From: JADHOX01 sp038120515
Lineage (GTDB): Bacteria; Pseudomonadota; Alphaproteobacteria; Rickettsiales; JABIRX01
Direction: 5' to 3'
DNA: 53,125 bases
Assembly: GCA_038120515.1 (NCBI GenBank)
Contig: JAYOLW010000010.1
Location: 1 to 53,125, forward strand
Translations under genes and position numbers: made by a program
The notes under the pieces: generated by a model
What the model saw: only the letters and a program-made list of their open reading frames with translations
The model's database searches: none
Told to the model about the DNA's origin: nothing
Shown: piece by piece, positions 46,185-53,125 of the stretch
Numbering within the stretch: the first letter of the stretch is position 1
Layout of the letters: each line of letters starts with the position of its first letter

Positions 46185-47288
46185 ATGGTTAAATTTGGAT
46201 TTGAGCTTTTAAAAACATCTAAGCGTGCTCGTCTTGGTAAGATCACCACTGCTCATGGTGAAATCAACACACCAGCATTTATGCCAGTTGGAACTTGCGC
46301 CTCGGTAAAGGGAATGCTGCCTGAGCAAATTTCAGATACTGGATCTGAGATAATTTTAGGTAATACTTATCATTTGATGCTAAGACCAACAGCAGAGCGT
46401 ATAGCAAAGCTTGGTGGTTTACATAAATTTATGAATTGGCACAAGCCAATTTTAACTGACTCAGGTGGTTTTCAGGTCATGTCATTATCTGGACTTCGCA
46501 AAATTACAGAAGCAGGAGTTAAGTTCAAATCTCATATAGATGGTTCAACACATATGTTAACATCTGAGAGATCTATGGAAATCCAACATTTACTTGGTTC
46601 TGATATCACGATGATTTTTGATGATTGCCCTGAATTTCCAATTACAGAAGCTAAAGCTTTAAAATCTATGGAGATGTCGCTAAGATGGGCAGAACGTTCA
46701 AAAAAAGCTTATATTGAACGCCCTGGTCACGCTTTATTTGCCATTGTTCAAGGTAGCACCTTTAGAAATTTACGCGAGAAATCAGCAAAGGAACTAATTG
46801 ATATCGGATTTGATGGCTATGCAATTGGTGGTCTCGCAGTTGGTGAGGGTCATAATTTAATGGTTGAAACTCTTGAATATACCGAGCCGATGCTACCAAA
46901 ATCCAAACCTAGATATTTAATGGGTGTTGGTAAGCCAAAAGATTTAATTGCGGCAGTCAGACAAGGCATTGATATGTTTGATTGTGTATTACCAACAAGA
47001 TCAGGCAGAAATGGCCAAGTGTTTACCTGGGACGGTCCTAAGAACTTACGTAATGAAAAGTTTAAGGAAAGCTTAGAGCCTATTGATACAAAATGTGGTT
47101 GTTATTGCTGTAAGAATTATAAATCTAGTTATTTAAACCATTTACTTAAAGCTAAAGAGATCAACGCCTCGGTTTTGTTATCTATTCACAATATTCATTT
47201 TTACCAAGATTTAATGCAGACAATGCGTGAGCATATCAAAGCTGGAACCTTCGAAGAATTTGCAGACAAGGCAATGCAAGAGCTATAA
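46185..47288 (+). CDS. tgt: tRNA-guanine(34) transglycosylase Tgt
   Basis: Tgt exchanges G34 for preQ1 in tRNAs with GUN anticodons, on the queuosine pathway. The 367-residue TIM-barrel protein has FMPVGTCASVKG, LTDSGGFQVMSLSGLRKI (general-base Asp), the nucleophile Asp266 in DCVLPTRSGRNG, and the zinc site CGCYCC...HNIHFY (three Cys plus His). ATG at 46185. It converges on proS with 5 nt between the stops. The product is slightly short of E. coli Tgt but complete. Confidence 0.97.
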   Translation: MVKFGFELLKTSKRARLGKITTAHGEINTPAFMPVGTCASVKGMLPEQISDTGSEIILGNTYHLMLRPTAERIAKLGGLHKFMNWHKPILTDSGGFQVMSLSGLRKITEAGVKFKSHIDGSTHMLTSERSMEIQHLLGSDITMIFDDCPEFPITEAKALKSMEMSLRWAERSKKAYIERPGHALFAIVQGSTFRNLREKSAKELIDIGFDGYAIGGLAVGEGHNLMVETLEYTEPMLPKSKPRYLMGVGKPKDLIAAVRQGIDMFDCVLPTRSGRNGQVFTWDGPKNLRNEKFKESLEPIDTKCGCYCCKNYKSSYLNHLLKAKEINASVLLSIHNIHFYQDLMQTMREHIKAGTFEEFADKAMQEL

Positions 47289-47293
47289 TTTAA

Positions 47294-48556
47294 TTACAAG
47301 CTATCAAAATCTACTTCTAAGCGCTCATCTGTTTTTCTGATTTTAACTTCAAGCTTATTATTTTTTATTGCTCTTGGCCCGATAATCAATTGTTTTGGAA
47401 TTCCAATTAAATCCGCTCTTGAGAATTTAGCTCCAGCTTGATCTTGTTTATCATCAAGCAAGACATCTAGATTTTGTGCTTTTAATTTTTGATAAAGCTC
47501 TAATGATTTTTGTGAGCATAATTCATCTTTTGGCGCTAGATTAATTACAACAGCGTCAAATGGCGCTACCGCTTCAGGCCAGATAATACCTTTATCATCA
47601 TGAGAGCTTTCAATAATAGCCGCAATTAATCTTGAGACACCTATTCCATAAGATCCCATATTTGGAAAAACCTTATTACCACCTGCATCATTAATGCCAC
47701 AATTCATAGATTTACTATATTTATCGCCAAAATTAAAAACCTGCCCTACTTCAATTCCTCTTTTTGTTATGAGTTCAAAATCATAATTTTTTGATTTATC
47801 ATGGAGATCATCAGCGGCTTGATAATAATTTGTTAGAGTTTCAAAATCATCAATACCATTTTCAAGATCTGTTATTAATCTCTTATCACAGAACACTTCG
47901 CTTTCACCAGTATCGGCAAGGATTTGGAATTCATGCGATAAATCACCACCAATTGCACCGGTCTCAGCACGAATTGGGATAGCTATAACACCAATTCTTT
48001 TGAAGATATTTAAATAGAGTTTAAAATATTTTTTATAAGTTTGAATTGCTGACTCTTGATCTAAATCAAAGGAATAAGCGTCTTTCATATAGAATTCTCT
48101 AGCACGCATCACTCCAAATCTTGGTCTGATTTCATCACGAAATTTCCATTGAATTTGATAAAGGTTAGTTGGCAGATCTTTATATGAATTTACAAATTTA
48201 CGAAAAATATCAGTAATTACTTCTTCATTAGTTGGCCCAAATAAGAAATCTTTATCATGACGATCTTTTACTCTTAGCATTTCTTGGCCATAATCATCAT
48301 AGCGGCCAGATTCTTGCCATAAATCTGCAGGTTGAAGAATTGGCATTAATAATTCTTGAATACCGGCTTTTGCATGCTCATCTCTAATGATATCTTCAAC
48401 TTTTCTTAAAACTTTAATTCCAAGAGGTAATAAGCTATAGATTCCTGAGGCGGTTTTGCTGATCATGCCAGCTCTAAGCATTAATTTATGTGAGATAATT
48501 TCAGCCTCTCTTGGATCTTCTTTAAGAGTTGGAAGAAAACTTTGCGATAAAATCAT
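47294..48556 (-). CDS. proS: Prolyl-tRNA synthetase (short alphaproteobacterial form)
   Basis: ProS charges tRNA-Pro. The 420-residue protein has class II motifs: motif 1 near GIYSLLPLGIKVLRKVE, motif 2 FRDEIRPRFGVMRAREFYMKDAYSFD and motif 3 GIGVSRLIAAIIE, plus a C-terminal anticodon-binding domain (VVINLAPKD...DVLLDDKQDQAGAKFSRADLIGIP). It lacks the roughly 180-residue editing insertion of E. coli ProRS, as is usual in alphaproteobacteria, so any mis-charged Ala-tRNA-Pro must be cleared in trans. ATG at 48556, 2 nt after the rppH stop. Confidence 0.97.
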   Translation of the reverse strand: MILSQSFLPTLKEDPREAEIISHKLMLRAGMISKTASGIYSLLPLGIKVLRKVEDIIRDEHAKAGIQELLMPILQPADLWQESGRYDDYGQEMLRVKDRHDKDFLFGPTNEEVITDIFRKFVNSYKDLPTNLYQIQWKFRDEIRPRFGVMRAREFYMKDAYSFDLDQESAIQTYKKYFKLYLNIFKRIGVIAIPIRAETGAIGGDLSHEFQILADTGESEVFCDKRLITDLENGIDDFETLTNYYQAADDLHDKSKNYDFELITKRGIEVGQVFNFGDKYSKSMNCGINDAGGNKVFPNMGSYGIGVSRLIAAIIESSHDDKGIIWPEAVAPFDAVVINLAPKDELCSQKSLELYQKLKAQNLDVLLDDKQDQAGAKFSRADLIGIPKQLIIGPRAIKNNKLEVKIRKTDERLEVDFDSL

Positions 48557-48558
48557 GA

Positions 48559-49020
48559 TTATATTTTTAACTCCTTAAAAACTTGTTGATAAAGTGGTTT
48601 TTTAAACTCAACGATTTCATCGATAAGCTCCTCTTTTGTACTCCATTTATATTCGGCAAATTCTGGTTCATAAACAGTAAGATCGATTTCACTTTCATCG
48701 CCAGTAAATGCTAATTTATACCAAATTTGTCTTTGACCTTTATATTTTCCTGACCAGAAATTTTCAGCAATATGATCTGGAAGATCATAAAAAAGCCAAT
48801 TAGTTTTGGCGATAATTTTGAGTGATTTTATACCAGTTTCTTCGTAAACTTCACGATATAAAGCTTGATCAGGATCCTCTTCAGGGTCAATTCCTCCTTG
48901 TGGCATTTGCCAGCCTTTAATTACGAACTTCTCGAGTCTTTTACCAGCGAATATTTCACCTTTTTTATTTAAGATAACAGCACCAACACCTGCTCTATAA
49001 TCATTTGGATTTTTCTGCAT
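48559..49020 (-). CDS. rppH: RNA pyrophosphohydrolase RppH (Nudix)
   Basis: RppH removes pyrophosphate from 5'-triphosphate mRNA and so starts 5'-dependent decay. The 153-residue protein begins YRAGVGAVILNKKGEIFAGKR. It has the WQMPQGGIDPEEDPDQALYREVYEETGIKS stretch, which contains a complete Nudix box, G-x5-E-x7-REUxEExGU. The C-terminal half has GQRQIWYKLAF and EFAEYKW, as in the alphaproteobacterial RppH/IalA (invasion-associated) group. It overlaps the preceding small membrane-protein gene by 20 nt. Confidence 0.94.
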   Translation of the reverse strand: MQKNPNDYRAGVGAVILNKKGEIFAGKRLEKFVIKGWQMPQGGIDPEEDPDQALYREVYEETGIKSLKIIAKTNWLFYDLPDHIAENFWSGKYKGQRQIWYKLAFTGDESEIDLTVYEPEFAEYKWSTKEELIDEIVEFKKPLYQQVFKELKI

Positions 49021-49183
49021 GATAACTATCTTTAATTTCTTGGAGTGGAATTACAATTCTTTGATTTAATATCTCAGCATGTTTACGGTTTTTTTCTCTT
49101 TGCCAAAATAAAGAATAGCTTATATATAAGAGCATCAAAGCACAAAGAGATAGTATAATTATTAAACTTTTATTTTTTTGCAT
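49001..49183 (-). CDS. Small single-pass membrane protein, 60 aa
   Basis: From the ATG at 49183 the product is MQKNKS, a hydrophobic helix (about residues 7-27) and a basic then mixed-charge helical tail. I recognise no family; the layout is like small FtsB/FtsL-type or regulator-type single-pass proteins, but nothing more can be said. A longer start at 49204 would run into trmB. It overlaps rppH by 20 nt. Its start codon is only 2 nt from the trmB start on the other strand, so its expression signals must lie inside trmB. Confidence 0.55.
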   Translation of the reverse strand: MQKNKSLIIILSLCALMLLYISYSLFWQREKNRKHAEILNQRIVIPLQEIKDSYHAEKSK

Positions 49184-49185
49184 AA

Positions 49186-49872
49186 GTGGAAACATCAAAA
49201 ACACAATTTAAAATAGCTAGCTTTACTAAAAGAGGAACAAGAAAATTATCTATTCGTAAAAAATTTCTACGTGATGAGATCTTACCTAAATATCAAATCA
49301 ATGATGCTAAGATAGCAAAAATTATAAATTCTGATAAAGCAATTAATCTTGAGATTGGTTTTGGTTCTGGTGAGTTTTTATATTCTATATTTAAACAAAA
49401 CCCTGATCAGATATATATTGGGTGCGAGCCATTTGAAACTGGAGTTTTACAATTAGTAGATAAAATCGAATCAGATTCATCAATTGAGGCTTATAAATCT
49501 AATCTTTATATTCATGCAAATGATGTTTTTGATATTTTAGCTAAATTTCCCAATGAGACCTTTAGTAAGATTTATATTTTATTTCCAGATCCATGGCCAA
49601 AACCAAGGCATCACAAAAGAAGGATTATAAGAGATGAAAATCTAGATATTTTTATTGCTAAATTAAAATCAGGATCTGAGCTTAAAATTGCAACCGATCA
49701 TTATGATTATGCAAGCTGGATCATTGCGCATTTAATTAATAGAACAGATTTAAGCTGGGATTTAAATAATGAGTTTGACCCAACTATTGAGTTTCCGGAA
49801 TATGTGACGACAAAATATTACCGTAAAGCTAAGACAGATGATAAATATTTCTTTAAATTTCTTAAGCTATAA
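49186..49872 (+). CDS. trmB: tRNA (guanine-N7)-methyltransferase TrmB
   Basis: TrmB makes m7G46 in tRNA variable loops. The 228-residue protein has SFTKRGTRKLS and the SAM site INLEIGFGSGEFL. It also has YIGCEPFETGVLQL, the motif ILFPDPWPKPRHHKRRI (catalytic and RNA-contacting residues), and LKIATDHYDYASWI. The start is GTG at 49186; the conserved N-terminal segment begins soon after, so a later start is unlikely. No ribosome-binding site is evident. It converges on the 953-residue protein gene with 14 nt between. Confidence 0.96.
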   Translation: METSKTQFKIASFTKRGTRKLSIRKKFLRDEILPKYQINDAKIAKIINSDKAINLEIGFGSGEFLYSIFKQNPDQIYIGCEPFETGVLQLVDKIESDSSIEAYKSNLYIHANDVFDILAKFPNETFSKIYILFPDPWPKPRHHKRRIIRDENLDIFIAKLKSGSELKIATDHYDYASWIIAHLINRTDLSWDLNNEFDPTIEFPEYVTTKYYRKAKTDDKYFFKFLKL

Positions 49873-49886
49873 ATGCTTTTTTAAGG

Positions 49887-52748
49887 TTATCTTGTTATAA
49901 TTTTGTCACTTCCAAAATGATGCTCAGATGACACATTATCTCCTTTTGTCTTTTGACTATTATAATATTTGGTAGCATATGATGCAACAACAAAGGCTCC
50001 ACAAAATAGACCAGCTGGAATAAATACCATAGCAGTTATTCCACCACCTATTGAGGCAATAGAGCCTAATGCAATAGCACTAGCACACATAGATGTAGCA
50101 GCTGCTGTTTTTGTTACTGGCAGCTTACCTTCTGTTTTATCTAAAGGCTTTGAGACATCTACAATTGGAACTTGATTATCAGAAGAATATTCTAATTGCT
50201 GTCTATCTGAACGTACTTGCCTTTCATCACTTAGTGAGAAAAAATCTGAATGTGAGCCAAGTTGTCTAGTAATGGATTTTTGAATTTTTTCACTGCTAAT
50301 TTTATCATAAAAAGGCCTTGCGCTACTAATTTCTTTTTGATCAACAGCAAGCTTTAAAAATTCAACAAATTGCTTTTGATATGACTTTATATGATCATCA
50401 TAATCAGCATGATCATCTAATTCATCAAAAACCTCACAATATTTATCGTAACGTGAATCTTTATCTTTATAAAAATTAACAACTTTAAATATTTTTTCAT
50501 AATCATCGAAACTATATAAATTTTTTAATAAATTATTAATGAAAGTTGAATGTTGCCTTTCATTCACAAAGCTAGAAATTGAATCAAATGAATCACTACC
50601 ATTAGAGCCATCTTTCTTACATAACGTAATAAACCTTTTATATGTTTGACTATCTTTTGCCTTGTTTAAATATTCAACAAAGTTCGGTATATCATTTATA
50701 AAATTAACCTTATGATAATTAGTTTCATAAAATTTTAATTTATTTTGCAAGTGAAAATAATCAGGTAAATCAGTAACGCTTGTTGGGCTTGCATCTAGTG
50801 AACCTGTTCCTCTTGGACTAGAAGGAGGTGTAAAACTTTTAGAAGAAGAGTCTGAATGTGTTCTTTCCTTTTCAAGCGCTCTGACTTTTTGTGTTAAACT
50901 TTCAATCTTTGTTTTTGATTCTTCTTCAACATGAAGTTTTTCAGATTCTAATCTCTCAAGATTTTCTCTGAATCTGCGATCTATTTCTGAAATTTGTCTT
51001 GATGTTTCAAGTTCTCTCTCCCGAATTGTTTGCGATAATTTTTCTTGTTTAGATTCTGCCCTTTTAAGCTGTTCAATACTTTCTCTTGATTCACGACTAG
51101 ATCTTGCTAATTCACCTTTTAATTGATGTTCTAATTCGGAAACACGACGAGATAAAAATTCTTGTTTATATTCATCAGCACTTGCTTCTTCAACCGCAGG
51201 TAATCTGGGACTTAAATCATCAATCTGACTTAGACTAGCTCCATAAAAAGTAGAAGATTGAGTTGATCCATAATTATGATGTCCTGTATGACAATTTGGC
51301 AAATGATCACGACCAGAAGAATTACCGGATCTTCTGTTCATTGCCTTGATACCAAGATCTTGCTGCTGCTTTAAATATGAAATCTTTTGTCTTAGATGTT
51401 TTAAGTTGCGTTTAAGCGACTCTATCAATGTGTTTGCAGAATCTAATTCTTCCTTTAAATGAATTTTGTCCTGAGAATTTTTTCTCCCTCTCCGAAAAAG
51501 ATCTGTATATGATTCTTGAAATTGTTGTAGTTTTCCTTTTGTTTCATGTAACAGCTTTTCTAAACGAGCTTTTTCTCTTACAAGATCTATATGTATAGCA
51601 TCAGCTCTATGTCTAGTTTCAGTGCGCAAATCATACTCAGCAGAGGCTTTAAATTCATCAGCAGCATCTCTATGTCGGTAATGACGTAACCAAGTATCAT
51701 AAGATATTTCTAGCTTTTTAAAAAATACATCGAATTCATCTTTAAAACTTTTATTTGATGCTGATGAGTAAAATTTATTTTTAGGAGCTGAACCTGTTAT
51801 TTCATTATATAACTTTTTTATGACTTTGAAAGCTTCATCACTAATGATTGCCGAATGATCCTGCTGGGATAACCTATGAAAGTTTTCAAAAAGCTCATAA
51901 CAAAAGAAAAAACGCATATTAGCATAATTACTAAATATAAATTTATCCTTAACAGTTTTTAATTTCTCATAAAATTCTTTGTTATCTTTATAAATACTAA
52001 CTAACTCATCTATAGATTCTGCTTTGCGGAAATCATCTCTAATGGCCGAATATTTTCGATATGTTTGATGATATGATGCTAAATGGTTAACTCGTTTAGT
52101 TAACTCATCTAAATTTGGAATTCCACGTATTTGATTACCTTGAGAAATATTTTGATTTTCAGTTCCGAAAATCTGATCAGGAAAATATTTATGAGGTAAT
52201 TCTAATTGATATAAAGCAAAAATTAAAAAACGATATTTTTGTAAAGAAGTTTCAATAATTTGGCGTTTATTAAAATAGACTTTAGCAGATAATTCACTAT
52301 CATGATTATCCTTAACTTTTGTCCCAGATGGCAAGATTTTATATAAAGCATCAAAAACATCATCTTCAACATCTTCAACATCTTGACGTTTATGGTCTCT
52401 ACCAGAAGAGATTGAGATATCTGTAAAGTTAGTTGCAGGAAAATAAAATTTATATAATCTTATTAAAGAAAGTAATCTATAATAATTATTTAACTCTTCT
52501 AAAATTTCAGGTTCTTTACTTTTAAATTTAGCTTGAACCTTGGCTTTAAGAGATTCAGGAAATTCGGAAATAAATGGAGTAGTAGATTCTAAAGATTCCT
52601 TTTTGAAATCATAATTAATTTCGTAAGACTGATTCTCTGGAAATAAATCACATTGATCTAATTCAGCACCTAAAATTCTCTTAAATTTATTATTAAAAAT
52701 TGATAAAAGTGATGTTTTAACTTGAAATTCTAACGCTTCAAAACTCAT
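49887..52748 (-). CDS. Large coiled-coil protein with C-terminal hydrophobic hairpin, 953 aa
   Basis: I recognise no family. Residues about 1-370 are helical and charged, without a signal peptide. About 375-470 and 525-640 are heptad-rich coiled coils (QLKRAESKQEKLSQTIRERELE, RRFRENLERLESEKLHVEEE). About 640-665 is a Ser/Pro/Thr-rich linker (SFTPPSSPRGTGSLDASPTS), followed by another helical domain. About 882-928 is a roughly 45-residue Ala/Gly-rich hydrophobic stretch divided by IPAGLF, which could be a two-helix membrane hairpin, with a short hydrophilic tail after it. This recalls the bilobed membrane anchors of inclusion-membrane proteins and tail-anchored proteins in intracellular bacteria. 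It may therefore be a host-membrane or envelope-associated scaffold; this is inference from layout. The ATG is at 52748. Confidence 0.75.
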   Translation of the reverse strand: MSFEALEFQVKTSLLSIFNNKFKRILGAELDQCDLFPENQSYEINYDFKKESLESTTPFISEFPESLKAKVQAKFKSKEPEILEELNNYYRLLSLIRLYKFYFPATNFTDISISSGRDHKRQDVEDVEDDVFDALYKILPSGTKVKDNHDSELSAKVYFNKRQIIETSLQKYRFLIFALYQLELPHKYFPDQIFGTENQNISQGNQIRGIPNLDELTKRVNHLASYHQTYRKYSAIRDDFRKAESIDELVSIYKDNKEFYEKLKTVKDKFIFSNYANMRFFFCYELFENFHRLSQQDHSAIISDEAFKVIKKLYNEITGSAPKNKFYSSASNKSFKDEFDVFFKKLEISYDTWLRHYRHRDAADEFKASAEYDLRTETRHRADAIHIDLVREKARLEKLLHETKGKLQQFQESYTDLFRRGRKNSQDKIHLKEELDSANTLIESLKRNLKHLRQKISYLKQQQDLGIKAMNRRSGNSSGRDHLPNCHTGHHNYGSTQSSTFYGASLSQIDDLSPRLPAVEEASADEYKQEFLSRRVSELEHQLKGELARSSRESRESIEQLKRAESKQEKLSQTIRERELETSRQISEIDRRFRENLERLESEKLHVEEESKTKIESLTQKVRALEKERTHSDSSSKSFTPPSSPRGTGSLDASPTSVTDLPDYFHLQNKLKFYETNYHKVNFINDIPNFVEYLNKAKDSQTYKRFITLCKKDGSNGSDSFDSISSFVNERQHSTFINNLLKNLYSFDDYEKIFKVVNFYKDKDSRYDKYCEVFDELDDHADYDDHIKSYQKQFVEFLKLAVDQKEISSARPFYDKISSEKIQKSITRQLGSHSDFFSLSDERQVRSDRQQLEYSSDNQVPIVDVSKPLDKTEGKLPVTKTAAATSMCASAIALGSIASIGGGITAMVFIPAGLFCGAFVVASYATKYYNSQKTKGDNVSSEHHFGSDKIITR

Positions 52749-52870
52749 ATTACAAAAATAATAATGTTAAATCTGCAAAAGCCTTAGATAACCTAACAGA
52801 GAAAGACAATTTGGCAAATTTGTTTTTAGATTTTAACATATTTTTACACAAATTCCAAATTCTAATTTGT

Positions 52871-52903
52871 TTTTACCACTAAGGCAAAGCCTTAGTGGTA
52901 AAA
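52871..52903. repeat. Perfect 15-bp palindrome with 3-nt loop
   Basis: TTTTACCACTAAGGC (52871-52885), AAA, then the exact complement (52889-52903). In both directions the T run precedes the stem and the A run follows it, which is the reverse of an intrinsic terminator, so a terminator call is doubtful. It lies 35 bp beyond the stop of the partial gene at the right edge. It may be a repeat-family member, a protein-binding site or an mRNA 3'-end stabiliser. Confidence 0.7.
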
Positions 52904-52938
52904 TTAATTTTAGCATGTTGCGTTAATAATCACCAAGA

Positions 52939-53125
52939 TTAGATATCAGCACGTCTAATTGGTGATTTACCATTTATATCATGATCTGCTGAAAGACCTG
53001 CAACAAAAGTACCACCTAAGCCTACATCCTCTTCCTCAGAATCAGAACTGTTCGCTACTAATGCAGATGGTGAAGGAATTCTTGAACCAGCAGCTCGCTG
53101 TGAAGATACTGAACTTGCAATAGAG
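52939..53125 (-). CDS. C-terminal end of a Ser/acidic-rich protein (partial)
   Basis: A frame that enters from the right edge ends at TAA (52939-52941). The 61 visible residues are rich in Ser, Ala and Gly with an acidic cluster (SSDSEEEDVGLGG) and end SPIRRADI. They look disordered, like the tail of a secreted or scaffold protein. The start lies outside the window. I recognise no family. It is in the same direction as the 953-residue coiled-coil gene and is separated from it by 190 bp that include the palindrome. Confidence 0.65.
   Translation of the reverse strand, partial: SIASSVSSQRAAGSRIPSPSALVANSSDSEEEDVGLGGTFVAGLSADHDINGKSPIRRADI

Noticed and set aside
52871..52903. Intrinsic terminator
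   Set aside because: No U tract follows the stem in either direction; A residues do.

Overview
The window is AT-rich (roughly 30% GC by eye), densely packed bacterial DNA that reads as a chromosome segment of an intracellular alphaproteobacterium, most likely of the Rickettsiales or Holosporales type. This is an inference from gene content: a short alphaproteobacterial prolyl-tRNA synthetase, the yfgM-bamB-der and hslVU neighbourhoods, AsmA, COQ7, RmuC, a decaying efflux operon, an ankyrin-repeat protein, and very large proteins of the kind found in host-associated bacteria. No transposase, integrase, phage gene or CRISPR array was seen. 

Layout. 1-1123: two small unknown genes, one a secreted protein with a twin CX3C cysteine pattern, then tRNA-Ala(UGC) and a CAU-anticodon tRNA that looks like tRNA-Ile2. 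1152-7525: COQ7, an RND efflux operon whose adaptor gene carries three in-frame TAA codons while the pump gene is intact, and murJ. 7545-10855 (minus): uvrD-rmuC. 10974-17009: asmA-like, yfgM-like, bamB, der. 17010-18848 (minus): mutL with the endonuclease motif. 18899-21146: a small unknown gene and hslV-hslU, closed by a clear terminator. 21178-21600: a VOC protein. 21601-30944: an accessory block with a 2357-residue protein (transglutaminase-like triad plus two AAA+ modules) and an ankyrin protein, each with its own recognisable promoter. 31052-33222: the kbl-tdh pair that splits threonine to glycine and acetyl-CoA. 33308-43897: division and cell-wall (dcw) genes (mraZ, a 61-codon gene, rsmH, ftsL; then ftsI, murE, mraY, murD, ftsW, murG), interrupted by two plus-strand genes and lacking murF. 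44227-49872: a small secreted protein, thrC, tgt, proS, rppH, a small membrane protein, trmB. 49887-53125: a 953-residue coiled-coil protein with a C-terminal hydrophobic hairpin and the end of a Ser/acidic-rich gene. 

How it fits together. The cell-wall genes (with murJ) indicate meso-diaminopimelate peptidoglycan and a divisome. Upstream of mraZ, four TGG[G/T]N repeats at exact 10-nt steps cover the start of a good sigma-70 promoter, an architecture expected for MraZ autorepression. The most novel candidates are the giant transglutaminase/AAA+ protein, the hairpin-tailed coiled-coil protein and the ankyrin protein, which may form a host-interaction set; this is inferred from architecture only.
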